In this document: piece after piece, positions 52,695 to 59,581 of the stretch
Layout: each line of letters begins with the position of its first letter
Position numbering within the stretch: the first letter of the stretch is position 1
From: Acidobacteriota bacterium
GTDB lineage: Bacteria > Acidobacteriota > Thermoanaerobaculia > UBA5066
Direction: 5' to 3'
NCBI GenBank assembly: GCA_016716715.1
Contig: JADJVE010000010.1
Span: forward strand, 62,001 to 126,000
Length of the DNA stretch: 64,000 nt
Notes under the pieces: generated by a model
Told to the model about the DNA's origin: nothing
What the model saw: the letters and a program-made list of their open reading frames with translations, nothing else
Databases searched by the model: none
Made by a program: the position numbers and the translations under genes

Positions 52695-53021
52695 ATGAAA
52701 CGTCGCTCCACGCTCACCGCCGTCCTCGCCGTGATCCTTCTCGCCGCGTCCGCCGGCTTCGCCCAGACGACGGCGAGCCCCGCCGCTCCTGCCGCCACGA
52801 CGGCCGCCGCACCCTCGACGGCCGCCGCCGCGCCCGAAACGGCCGCTCCCCCCATGACGGCAGCCGCCGCTCCAGCGACGACCGCATCGGCCGCTCCGGC
52901 GCCCGCGACCGCGACCGAGCCGCCCGCCGGTTCCTCGCGCACGACGACGATCGTCATCGGCCTCATCGTCCTCCTGCTTCTGATCGTCCTCGTGGTGCTC
53001 GGGACGAAGAAAGAAGAATGA
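52695..53021 (+). CDS. Small Ala/Thr/Pro-rich protein with C-terminal membrane segment
   Basis: A 108-residue protein: signal peptide (to FAQT), about 55 residues of almost pure Ala, Pro and Thr, then a membrane segment (IVIGLIVLLLLIVLVVLG) and a short charged tail (TKKEE). It should be a tail-anchored envelope protein with an unstructured outer region. No family is recognised. The last codons merge into the GA-rich arm of the repeat copy at 53006. Confidence 0.6.
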   Translation: MKRRSTLTAVLAVILLAASAGFAQTTASPAAPAATTAAAPSTAAAAPETAAPPMTAAAAPATTASAAPAPATATEPPAGSSRTTTIVIGLIVLLLLIVLVVLGTKKEE

Positions 53022-53053
53022 CCGGGAGATTCTCTTAGAAGGTGAAGAGGGCG
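53006..53053 (+). repeat. Dispersed TTCTTAGAAGG repeat at the end of the 52695 gene
   Basis: A GA-rich arm (GAAGAAAGAAGAATGA) and then GGGAGATTCTCTTAGAAGGT and GAAGAGGGCGCC. It overlaps the stop of the 52695 gene and ends 9 bp before the stop of the 53062 gene. Confidence 0.75.
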
Positions 53054-53061
53054 CCGCAGCG

Positions 53062-53436
53062 TCATGCGGCCGGGTCGGCCTGCGCGGCCGGCTCGCTCTT
53101 CACCCCTCGAAGCTCTTCCATCCTCTTCTCCAGCGTGTCCACGATCCCCGCGTCGTCCGCGAGCGGTGCGAGGGGGACGAGCATCTCCGTCGCGCTCGCG
53201 ACGGACGCCTCGAGGCCCGCGCGCGCCACGTCCCGGGCCTTCGCGGCGACGCCGGGGTCTACGAGAGCCGTCGCCCAGGTCGTCGCGTGGACGAGCGCGG
53301 CGTGGAGGCGTGTCGCGTCGGCCTTCGCGGAGGCCGGGACGTCCCGCATGAGCTGGTAAGCAGCGTGCTGCGCCGCCATCGCGGAGCGGTAGAGCGGATG
53401 CTCACGGACGCTTTCCCGGGGGGAGATCTTCGGCAT
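53062..53436 (-). CDS. Small helical protein (four-helix-bundle-like)
   Basis: A 124-residue, Ala-rich, all-helical protein with heptad-like hydrophobic spacing (YRSAMAAQHAAYQLM, RLHAALVHATTWATALV). It resembles the four-helix protein at 49805 in fold prediction but not clearly in sequence. The C-terminus is a charged, Ala-rich tail. ATG 53436 is preceded by TACAAT at 6 bp. Repeats flank both ends of the gene. Confidence 0.55.
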   Translation of the reverse strand: MPKISPRESVREHPLYRSAMAAQHAAYQLMRDVPASAKADATRLHAALVHATTWATALVDPGVAAKARDVARAGLEASVASATEMLVPLAPLADDAGIVDTLEKRMEELRGVKSEPAAQADPAA

Positions 53437-53442
53437 GAAGGG

Positions 53443-53448
53443 ATTGTA
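53443..53448 (-). promoter_or_regulatory. -10 element of a leaderless gene (TACAAT)
   Basis: Minus-strand TACAAT ends 6 bp before the ATG at 53436. It abuts the GA-rich arm of the repeat at 53449. Confidence 0.65.
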
Positions 53449-53492
53449 GAGAAAGAAGAAGAAGAGATTTCTTTGAAGGTTAAGAGGGGCCG
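53449..53492 (+). repeat. Dispersed TTCTTAGAAGG repeat, left of an intergenic pair
   Basis: The GA tract (GAGAAAGAAGAAGAAGAGAT) runs into TTCTTTGAAGGT, then TAAGAGGGGCCGG. It is inverted to the copy at 53500, with core centres 49 bp apart, and the two could form a long imperfect hairpin. The whole 106-bp gap between the genes at 53062 and 53543 consists of this pair. Confidence 0.8.
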
Positions 53493-53499
53493 GGCTCGC

Positions 53500-53544
53500 G
53501 CCGGCGCCCTATTCACTTTCTAAGAAGATCTTCTCTTCATCTTC
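53500..53544 (-). repeat. Dispersed TTCTTAGAAGG repeat, right of the intergenic pair
   Basis: On the minus strand: GAAGATGAAGAGAAGATC, then TTCTTAGAAAGTGAATAGGG and CGCCGGC. It touches the stop codon of the HerA-type gene. Confidence 0.8.
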
Positions 53545-55723
53545 AGCAGATCCACGCGACGCCGATCGAGAGCACGTCGACACTGCTCGCGGCCGGGACG
53601 ACCTCGACCTTCTGGAAGCGGCTCGCGTCCGGCGGGGCGAGCTTGGCCTCGAGCTCCTCGATCTCGGCCTTCAGGCCCTCGACCCTCGCCTCGGCAGTGC
53701 CTTCCATGCGCTTCTTGCTCAGGACGGAGCCCACCTTGTTCACACGGAGCGTCTTCTTCTTTCCGAAGAGGCCGCCCAGGACGTCGAGCGCCGCCGTGCC
53801 CATGGACGCGTAGGTTTCCATCGACCTTCCCTGCTCGGTCGCTTCCGCCGCCGCGAGGTCGCGCTTCTTCTTCTCCAGCTTCTCTCGCAGCGCTGCTGGA
53901 GCTTCGGCGCCCGACGCGGCGCGCGCGGCGAACGCTTCCGGAGTCTCGCCTGGAAGGGAGAGCGCGCCCGTGACCGGGTCCTTGAGAAGCGTCGTCGCGA
54001 GCTTGTCCGGAAGGCGCGAGCGCACGGCCTTCTCGGCCGCCTTCACGCCTGCCGGGCCGACCCAGGCCGGAAGGTCCGGGTAGCGCAGGGCGCGCGGCGC
54101 CTTGTCGAGCAGGCCGGTCGCGGCCAGGTCCGTCGTCTCGCCTTCGAGGACGTCGGCGGCCGAGGGCGCCGACAGAGGGAAGAGCTTGACGCCCTGCGTT
54201 TCGGGCGACGTTCCCTTCGCGGTCTTGTAGCGGACGGCGTACCTGACGTAGAGCGCCGCCGACGCGAGGTCGGCGCCGCGCTTCATGTCGACCCAGCGCG
54301 CGGGCCACTCCTGCGGGAGCGGCGGGGGCGCGGATCCGGCGGGCGCCGCGTCCGCCTTCCTCCCGGCCGCGGGCGCGGAGCCGCGCAGCTTCGCGAGGTC
54401 CGACTTCGTCATCGGGCCGCGCAGGTAGCTCATCGCCCAGCGAGTCTCGACGAGCGCGGGCTCCTTGCGGTGAACGTCGTGGAGGAGGAAGACGCGCTTA
54501 CGCGTCTTGTCGAGCAGTCTCGACGCATCCTTGCCGCCGGCCTCGACGAGGCCCTCGGAGAGCCGATTGCGGTCGCGCTCGGTCTGCAGCGTCCCGACCC
54601 ACCAGCAGCCGCAGTTCGCGAGGCCGCGGTAGTCGAGGTCGACGGGATTCTGCGACGCGAGGACGACGCCGACGCCGAACGCGCGCGCCTGCTTGAGGAG
54701 CGTGAGGAGCGGCTTTTTCGTCGGCGGTTCGGCCGTGGGCGGGAAGAAGCCGAAGATCTCGTCGATGTAGACGAGAGCGCGGAGCGCCGGGCTGCCGGGA
54801 AGCGTGCGCATCCACGACTTCACGCGCGCGAGCAGCGTCGCGACGACGAAGAGGCGCTCGGCGTCGCCGAGGTGGGCGATCGAGACGATCGAGAGGCGCG
54901 CCCTGCCGTCTTTCGCCGGGGCGAGCATTCGCGCGACGTCGAGGTCGTCGCCCTGCCGGAATGCGGCCGTGGCGGGAGACGCGAGGAGGCCGTTCAGCGC
55001 CAGCACGAGCGCCTGCCGGTCCTTTGCCGGATAGAAGGCGTCGAGGGAGAGCGCGCCGACCTTTGCGAACGGCGGCGACGAGGCCGTGTCGAGGAGCGTC
55101 TCGAGCGTGGCCGTCTTGCCGTCCGCCCAGAGCGCGTCCACGCAGGCGGCGAGGAAGACGAAGTCGCGCGACTTCACGGGGTCGGCGTCGCGGCCCGCGA
55201 GGCCGAGGAGGCCGCCCACCCACGAGCCCACGAGGTCGCGGCCGTCCTCCTCGTCCGCGCCCGCGGGCGGCGGCGTGCACGCGCCGAAGAGGTCGAGCGG
55301 GACGCCCGCCGTCGAGCCCGGCGTGTAGACGACGGCGTCGCGGCTCGCGAGGAGCGCCTTGACGTCCGCGGGGCCGAGGCCCCAGCCCGCGAGGCCGTCC
55401 GCCCACTTCTTCGACTCGGACTCCGGCGTCCCGGCGGACGGGTCGACGAACGGCGCGAACTCCTCCGGCGCGAGGTTCGGGAAATTCAGGAGAAGGTTGC
55501 CGAGGTCGCCCTTGGGATCCACGGCGAGGACCGGGATCCCGCGCTGGAGGAGCTCCTCGATCAGGACGATCCCGAGCGCCGTCTTGCCGCTGCCCGTCAT
55601 GCCCACGATGAGGCCGTGCGTCGTCAGGTCGGAGGGGTCGAGCCGGAAATCCTCGCGGACTGTCTTTCCGGTCGAGGCATCGACGGCGCGGCCCAGGAAG
55701 AGCGTGGATTTCGTGTCGGACAT
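53543..55723 (-). CDS. HerA/DUF853-type P-loop ATPase
   Basis: A 726-residue HerA-FtsK-superfamily ATPase. Walker A is GMTGSGKTALG (Lys47, Thr48), followed by the VLAVDPKGDLGNLLLNF segment that is typical of the family. Walker B is ALVYIDEIFGFFPP, and a sensor-like VGVVLASQNPVDLDY follows. The C-terminal third has a helical hairpin (LREKLEKKKRDLAAAEATEQ) and a coiled coil (VEGLKAEIEELEAKL). HerA proteins move DNA in repair with NurA or in defence, but single genes like this have no assigned role. The start ATG 55723 has TAAGAT 7 bp upstream. Confidence 0.85.
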   Translation of the reverse strand: MSDTKSTLFLGRAVDASTGKTVREDFRLDPSDLTTHGLIVGMTGSGKTALGIVLIEELLQRGIPVLAVDPKGDLGNLLLNFPNLAPEEFAPFVDPSAGTPESESKKWADGLAGWGLGPADVKALLASRDAVVYTPGSTAGVPLDLFGACTPPPAGADEEDGRDLVGSWVGGLLGLAGRDADPVKSRDFVFLAACVDALWADGKTATLETLLDTASSPPFAKVGALSLDAFYPAKDRQALVLALNGLLASPATAAFRQGDDLDVARMLAPAKDGRARLSIVSIAHLGDAERLFVVATLLARVKSWMRTLPGSPALRALVYIDEIFGFFPPTAEPPTKKPLLTLLKQARAFGVGVVLASQNPVDLDYRGLANCGCWWVGTLQTERDRNRLSEGLVEAGGKDASRLLDKTRKRVFLLHDVHRKEPALVETRWAMSYLRGPMTKSDLAKLRGSAPAAGRKADAAPAGSAPPPLPQEWPARWVDMKRGADLASAALYVRYAVRYKTAKGTSPETQGVKLFPLSAPSAADVLEGETTDLAATGLLDKAPRALRYPDLPAWVGPAGVKAAEKAVRSRLPDKLATTLLKDPVTGALSLPGETPEAFAARAASGAEAPAALREKLEKKKRDLAAAEATEQGRSMETYASMGTAALDVLGGLFGKKKTLRVNKVGSVLSKKRMEGTAEARVEGLKAEIEELEAKLAPPDASRFQKVEVVPAASSVDVLSIGVAWIC

Positions 55724-55730
55724 GCGCGCG

Positions 55731-55736
55731 ATCTTA
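55731..55736 (-). promoter_or_regulatory. -10 element of the leaderless HerA-type gene (TAAGAT)
   Basis: Minus-strand TAAGAT ends 7 bp before the ATG at 55723. A second -10 for the divergent gene lies 9 bp away at 55746. Confidence 0.65.
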
Positions 55737-55745
55737 GCGCCGCGG

Positions 55746-55751
55746 TATCGT
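55746..55751 (+). promoter_or_regulatory. -10 element of the leaderless thioesterase gene (TATCGT)
   Basis: TATCGT ends 6 bp before the ATG at 55758. Any -35 for it would lie in the first codons of the divergent HerA-type gene. Confidence 0.6.
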
Positions 55752-55757
55752 CGCCCC

Positions 55758-56153
55758 ATGGACACGAACGCCCACGAGCCCGCGATCCGCGTCTCGATGC
55801 TGCCCCGCGACACGAACGGGCACGGGACGATCTTCGGCGGCGTCCTTCTCGCCTACATCGACCAGGCCGGCGCGATCGCGACGCGCCCGTTCTGCAATCT
55901 CGTCGTGACCGTGAAGATGAACGAGGTCGTCTTCCATCACCCGGTCTACGTGGGCGACGTCGTGAGCTTCTACGCGAAGGTCGTGAAGATCGGGACGACC
56001 TCGATCAGCGTGCAGGTCACCGTCACCGCGGAGCGGTGGAAGGAATCGGGCAAGGTCCTGAAGGTGACGGAGGCCGAGGTCGTCTACGTGAACGTCGGCG
56101 AGGACGGCCGGCCGGTGCCGATCCGCAAGCCGCCGTCCGGCGCGTGGGCCTGA
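55758..56153 (+). CDS. Acyl-CoA thioesterase (YciA-like hotdog)
   Basis: A 131-residue hotdog-fold thioesterase. Key stretches are RVSMLPRDTNGHGTIFGGVLL (catalytic NxxGxxFGG with the active-site Asn/Asp region), AYIDQAGAIATRPF, VVFHHPVYVGDVVSFYAKV and ITVT-like strands. Length and motifs match YciA/BFIT-type acyl-CoA thioesterases, which release free fatty acid and CoA. It is a single-gene unit from a leaderless-type promoter, convergent with the next gene. Confidence 0.88.
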   Translation: MDTNAHEPAIRVSMLPRDTNGHGTIFGGVLLAYIDQAGAIATRPFCNLVVTVKMNEVVFHHPVYVGDVVSFYAKVVKIGTTSISVQVTVTAERWKESGKVLKVTEAEVVYVNVGEDGRPVPIRKPPSGAWA

Positions 56154-56156
56154 AGC

Positions 56157-56714
56157 TCACTTCTTCCTGAAGAAGCGCTCGCAGCCGGCGGGCGGGCCCA
56201 TCGTGAGCGGGCCCTTCGTGTTGTTCGTCTCGTCCGCCTCGTCGACCAGGTTGCCGGGGTCGGCGGTCGCGAGGAACGGGTGGTTCGCCTTGACCATGTA
56301 GGCCGGGTCCGCCGCGAGGAAGAGGACGTCCGCGTTCACGGTGACCGACTTCCCCGCCGCGATCTCCGGGAGCGGAACGCTCGCCATCCAGCCCGCGCGA
56401 TCCTGGGCCGCGACGGTCAGGAGCGGCTTGCCCCCGAGCGAGGCGGAAGACGGCGACGGGCCCGTCCCCGCGTTCGTGACGATCACGGCGAAACTGTAGA
56501 CGACCGTGTTCGGCTCGCACGACGGCTTCGGGACCGTGTTCGACGTCGGACCGGCGAAGCCGAACGCCGTGACCTGAAGGTCCGGCTTTCCGGGCGTCGG
56601 CGTGGGCGCCGGCGCCGCCGTGGGCGTCGGCGCGGGTTTCGCCGGCTTCTTCTGCGCGGCGGCGGGAGCGGCGGCAAGCGCGGCGCAGAAGGCAAGGGCG
56701 AGCGTCCGGTTCAT
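56157..56714 (-). CDS. Secreted CARDB-like domain protein
   Basis: A 185-residue protein with a signal peptide (to AAAQ), a Pro/Thr-rich linker (about 24-42), and one CARDB-like beta-sandwich: KPDLQVTAFGFAGPTSN, YSFAVIVTNAGTGPS, and the typical end VDEADETNNTKGPL. Such domains bind proteins or sugars on the cell surface. Two cysteines could bridge the domain. ATG 56714 has GGAGG 7 bp upstream. Confidence 0.8.
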   Translation of the reverse strand: MNRTLALAFCAALAAAPAAAQKKPAKPAPTPTAAPAPTPTPGKPDLQVTAFGFAGPTSNTVPKPSCEPNTVVYSFAVIVTNAGTGPSPSSASLGGKPLLTVAAQDRAGWMASVPLPEIAAGKSVTVNADVLFLAADPAYMVKANHPFLATADPGNLVDEADETNNTKGPLTMGPPAGCERFFRKK

Positions 56715-56730
56715 GTCGGCCTCCATGGGG

Positions 56731-57162
56731 TCAGTCGTCGTCGCGGACCGAGCCGCGCCGCACCTTGCGGGCCGCGGCCGCGCGCTTGGCTTTCAGGCGT
56801 CTCTCTTTCGCGGCTCGCGACGGGCGCGTCGCGCGGCGCGATTTCGGCGCGACCTGCGCCTTCTCGAGCAGCTCGCGCACCTTGTCGCGCGCCCCGGAGA
56901 GGTTACGGTACTGGTCGCGGCTCTCCTGCGCGGTGACGCGCAGGACGCCGTCCGCGCCGAGGCGGCGGCCCGCGAGCGTCGCGAGGCGGCGGCGCGCGGG
57001 CTCGTCCAGGCCCTCGACCTTCGCGAGGTCCACCTCCAGAAGGATCTTCGACGCCACCTTGTTGACGTTCTGCCCGCCCGGCCCGCTCGAGCGCACGGCG
57101 TGCGCCTCGATTGCGGCGGGCGGGACGAAGACGCCGGGCGGGGCGCTGATCGGGTCGGCCAC
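56731..57162 (-). CDS. arfB: Ribosome-rescue hydrolase (ArfB-type)
   Basis: A 143-residue peptide-chain-release-factor-like protein. The GGQ motif (SSGPGGQNVNKV, Gly29-Gly30-Gln31) hydrolyses peptidyl-tRNA, and the C-terminal tail is strongly basic (KSRRATRPSRAAKERRLKAK), as in ArfB/YaeJ, where it enters the empty mRNA channel of stalled ribosomes. It starts at GTG 57162 and shares a 23-bp gap with the divergent SUI1 gene, so two translation-quality genes face each other. Confidence 0.92.
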   Translation of the reverse strand: MADPISAPPGVFVPPAAIEAHAVRSSGPGGQNVNKVASKILLEVDLAKVEGLDEPARRRLATLAGRRLGADGVLRVTAQESRDQYRNLSGARDKVRELLEKAQVAPKSRRATRPSRAAKERRLKAKRAAAARKVRRGSVRDDD

Positions 57163-57173
57163 GACACGCGAAG

Positions 57174-57179
57174 CATAAT
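57174..57179. promoter_or_regulatory. Shared -10 region between arfB and SUI1 genes
   Basis: CATAAT on the plus strand ends 6 bp before the GTG of the SUI1 gene. The same AT patch read on the minus strand gives TATGCT for arfB (57178-57173), about 10 bp from its GTG. The full intergenic gap is 23 bp. Confidence 0.5.
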
Positions 57180-57185
57180 CCCCGC

Positions 57186-57539
57186 GTGAACCGGCGCGAT
57201 CCCGTCCGCCTCGTGTACTCCACGGCGACGGGCCGCGTCTGCGCGACGTGCGGCTGGCCTTCGGACGAGTGCAAATGCTCCTCGAAGGTCGAAGAGAAGA
57301 TTCCGCCGAAGGTCGTCGTCAAGCTGCGACTCGAGAAGGCTGGGCGCGGCGGCAAGATGGTTACGGTTCTCGACGGGCTGCCGAGGAATTCGGATTTCTT
57401 AGAAGGTTTAGCGAAGGACCTGAAGAAAGCCCTCGGCACAGGTGGCTCGGTCGTGGGCGCGACGATCGAGCTCCAGGGAGAGTGGCGCGAACGCCTCCGA
57501 ATTCTCTTACCTTCTAAGAATCTCTCGGTGAAGGGTTGA
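57186..57539 (+). CDS. yciH: SUI1/eIF1-family translation factor
   Basis: A 117-residue SUI1-domain protein. The N-terminus has a small zinc-knuckle-like set (CATCGWPSDECKC; Cys19, 22, 29, 31). The SUI1 fold follows: VTVLDGLPRNSDFLEGLAKD, GTGGSVVGATIELQGEWRE and a short C-terminal helix. Bacterial YciH may check start-codon choice; its exact role is debated. Two inverted repeat copies lie in the gene at 57386 and 57499, and they overlie conserved positions and use codons rare here (TTA, GGT, CCT, TCT). The stop overlaps the next start (TTGA). Confidence 0.92.
   Translation: MNRRDPVRLVYSTATGRVCATCGWPSDECKCSSKVEEKIPPKVVVKLRLEKAGRGGKMVTVLDGLPRNSDFLEGLAKDLKKALGTGGSVVGATIELQGEWRERLRILLPSKNLSVKG
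57386..57417 (+). repeat. Dispersed TTCTTAGAAGG repeat in the SUI1 gene (left of pair)
   Basis: GGATTTCTTAGAAGGTTTAG encodes DFLEGLAK of the SUI1 core. It faces the inverted copy at 57499, core centres 116 bp apart. No extra residues compared with the family pattern. Confidence 0.75.
57499..57526 (-). repeat. Dispersed TTCTTAGAAGG repeat in the SUI1 gene (right of pair)
   Basis: On the minus strand: GAGATTCTTAGAAGGTAAGA then GAATTCGG. On the sense strand it encodes LLPSKNL at the C-terminal end of the SUI1 domain. Confidence 0.75.
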
Positions 57540-58222
57540 AGCCGACACGCGTCTTCCTCGTGCGGCACGGCGCGACGACGCTTTCGGCCGAAGACCGCTT
57601 TGCGGGCGAGACGGAAGTCGAGCTGTCCGAGGAGGGGCGCGAGCAGCTGCACCACCTCGCCGCGCGTCTCGCGCGCGAGCCGCTCGCCGCGGTCGCCGCG
57701 AGCCCGATGACGCGCACGGTCGAGAGCGCGAAGATCCTCGCGGCGCCGCACGGGCTGCCCATCCTGCCCGTGGACGGGCTGCGCGAGATCTCGCACGGCC
57801 GCTGGGAACAGCGGACGCGCGCCGAGGTCGAGGCCCGATGGCCCGAGGAGTACGCGTGCTGGGAGCGCGACCCGTACACGTTCGCGCCGGAGGGCGGCGA
57901 GACGGGTCTCGCCGTGACGGCGCGCGCGCTTCCCGTGCTCGTTTCGCTCGTCAACGAGCACGCGGGCCGGTCGATTCTCGTCGTCTCGCACAAGGCCACG
58001 ATCCGGCTCCTCCTCTCGGCGCTGATCGGCTTCGACCCGCGCACGTATCGCGACCGCCTCGACCAGAGCCCGGCCTGCCTGAACGTCCTCGATTTCAAGG
58101 GGCCGTCGCAGGCGCGGCTCATGCTCTTCAACGACGTGTCGCACTACGCGCACGCCGGCGCGTCGACGCCGTCGCTGCCGAAGGGGAGCCTCTCGAAGTG
58201 GTGGGACGACCCGCCGATCTGA
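57536..58222 (+). CDS. Histidine phosphatase family protein
   Basis: A 228-residue phosphoglycerate-mutase-like phosphatase. It has the catalytic VRHGATT (Arg10, His11), a second Arg in ASPMTRTVESA, the Glu of LREISHGRWEQR and the late His in VVSHKATIRLLLS. It likely dephosphorylates a small metabolite; the substrate is unknown. The TTG start overlaps the SUI1 stop. Its last 95 bp are antisense to the flavoprotein gene. Confidence 0.85.
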   Translation: MKPTRVFLVRHGATTLSAEDRFAGETEVELSEEGREQLHHLAARLAREPLAAVAASPMTRTVESAKILAAPHGLPILPVDGLREISHGRWEQRTRAEVEARWPEEYACWERDPYTFAPEGGETGLAVTARALPVLVSLVNEHAGRSILVVSHKATIRLLLSALIGFDPRTYRDRLDQSPACLNVLDFKGPSQARLMLFNDVSHYAHAGASTPSLPKGSLSKWWDDPPI

Positions 58223-59564
58223 TCAGGGGACGCGCGGACGAGACGCCCGCCGTCCAGCCCGTGCCCCACGCCCACTGGAAGTTGAAGCCGCCGATCGGGC
58301 CGAACGCGTCGAGCACCTCGCCTGCGAGCCACAACCCCGGGACGACCTTGCTCTTCCCGCTGCCGGGGTCGACCTCGTCCAGCGCGACGCCGCCCCCCGT
58401 GACCTCCGCCGTTCGGTAGCCCTCCGTGCCCGTCGCAGGGAGCGGGAACGCCGCCAGCGTTTCCGCGACCCGCCGCCGCGCGTCGCGAGTCAGCCGCGCG
58501 AGCGGCTGATCCGCGACGCCACTCTCCGCCAGCACAAGCTGAATGAGTCGGTCGGGAAGAGAACCGGAGGAGGAGAAAGAGGAAGAGGAAGATTTTCTTA
58601 GAAGGTTGAAGAGGGAGATGCCAGAGCGAGCACCCGCAACGAGGCGCGCGTCCCAAGCGGCCGCAACGGACGAGGCGTCCGTCGCGCGTTTCGGCGCCGC
58701 GGCCCGCACGGGACCATTCGAAGAAATCTTCTCTTCTCTCTTCTCTTCTCCGAATCCGAAGCAAACTCTTACTTCCGTTTGGCCCGCGGCGCGGGCGACG
58801 ACGTGCGAGACGTCGAGCACCGCCGGGCCGCTCCAGCCCTTGTGCGTGAAGAGGAATCCGCCCTCCGACCCGGCACTCTCGCCGCTCGCCGCGCACTTCG
58901 CGGTGACCCGCGCGTTTACGCTCACGCCGGAAAGTGCGTGGTGCGCGGGCGCATCGCCCGTGAGCGGGACGAGGGCGGGGTACGTCGGCACGAGCGTGTG
59001 GCCCAGCGCCTCGGCCCACGCGAAGCCGCGCCCGTCGGCGCCGCCTCCGAGGACCGAGAGACCGCCGGTCGCGAGGATCACGCGGGAGGCGCGGACGTCG
59101 GGGCCGTCCGCCATCCGGATCGCGAAGCCCCCGTCCATCCGTCCGACCTCGCGAACGATCGCGCCCGTGCGGATCTCCGCGCCCGCCAGGGCGGCCCGCG
59201 CCACGAGCGCGTCGCGCACGTCCTTCGCCCGGTTCGAGGGCGGGAAGAGCTTCTTCCCTTCCTCTTCCTCGCGCAGCGGCCCGCCGAGAAGCTCCTCGAA
59301 GAACGCGCGCTGCTCCTCGAGCGGGACACGGGCAAGGTACCGGCCCACGACGCGCGGCGGCGCGGCCGAGACGAAGCGCTCGCGCGCCTCCTCCATCGGG
59401 AGGACGTTGCAGCGCCCGCCGCCGGAGACGAGGATCTTGCGGCCCGGCTGCGCGGCCGCCTCGAGGACGACGACGCCTGCCGCGCCCGCCTCGGCGGCGC
59501 GGATCGCCGCGAGGAGGCCCGCCGCCCCGCCCCCGAGAATCGCGAGGTTCACCACATCCGCCAT
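58128..59564 (-). CDS. BaiN/HI0933-type FAD-dependent oxidoreductase
   Basis: A 478-residue flavoprotein. FAD-binding LAILGGGAAGLLAAI near the N-terminus, PGRKILVSGGGRCNVLP, ILATGGLSVLGGGADGRGF and GLWLAGEVLDAFGPIGGFNF are family hallmarks. Its function is unsettled (BaiN-like reductase proposed). The repeat copy at 58566 gives a Ser-rich loop (RKSSSSSFSSSGS), and a second copy lies at 58716. The last 30 residues are Ser/Arg-rich and antisense to the phosphatase, so they are probably non-native extension. ATG 59564 has CATTAT 7 bp upstream. Confidence 0.85.
   Translation of the reverse strand: MADVVNLAILGGGAAGLLAAIRAAEAGAAGVVVLEAAAQPGRKILVSGGGRCNVLPMEEARERFVSAAPPRVVGRYLARVPLEEQRAFFEELLGGPLREEEEGKKLFPPSNRAKDVRDALVARAALAGAEIRTGAIVREVGRMDGGFAIRMADGPDVRASRVILATGGLSVLGGGADGRGFAWAEALGHTLVPTYPALVPLTGDAPAHHALSGVSVNARVTAKCAASGESAGSEGGFLFTHKGWSGPAVLDVSHVVARAAGQTEVRVCFGFGEEKREEKISSNGPVRAAAPKRATDASSVAAAWDARLVAGARSGISLFNLLRKSSSSSFSSSGSLPDRLIQLVLAESGVADQPLARLTRDARRRVAETLAAFPLPATGTEGYRTAEVTGGGVALDEVDPGSGKSKVVPGLWLAGEVLDAFGPIGGFNFQWAWGTGWTAGVSSARPLIRSAGRPTTSRGSPSAATASTRRRARSATRR
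58566..58616 (+). repeat. Dispersed TTCTTAGAAGG repeat in the flavoprotein gene (left of pair)
   Basis: The longest GA arm (GGAGGAGGAGAAAGAGGAAG) precedes AAGATTTTCTTAGAAGGTTG and AAGAGGGAGATG. The gene reads the other strand, giving FNLLRK and the Ser run. Faces the copy at 58716; core centres are 122 bp apart. Confidence 0.8.
58716..58758 (-). repeat. Dispersed repeat, diverged copy in the flavoprotein gene (right of pair)
   Basis: On the minus strand: a GA tract (GGAGAAGAGAAGAGAGAAGA), then GAAGATTTCTTCGAATGGTC. The core has one change (TTCTTCGAA). It is inverted to the copy at 58566. Confidence 0.6.
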
Positions 59565-59570
59565 CCCGTC

Positions 59571-59577
59571 GATAATG
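59571..59577. promoter_or_regulatory. Shared near-symmetric -10 of a divergent leaderless pair
   Basis: GATAATG reads CATTATC on the other strand. GATAAT ends 5 bp before the ATG at 59582 (plus), and CATTAT ends 7 bp before the ATG at 59564 (minus). The whole intergenic gap is 17 bp, so one AT patch must serve both directions. Confidence 0.6.
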
Positions 59578-59581
59578 CGGC

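Noticed and set aside
53543..55723. HerA-type ATPase as part of a defence island
   Set aside because: No NurA, Sir2, nuclease or other defence gene lies nearby; neighbours are housekeeping or hypothetical.
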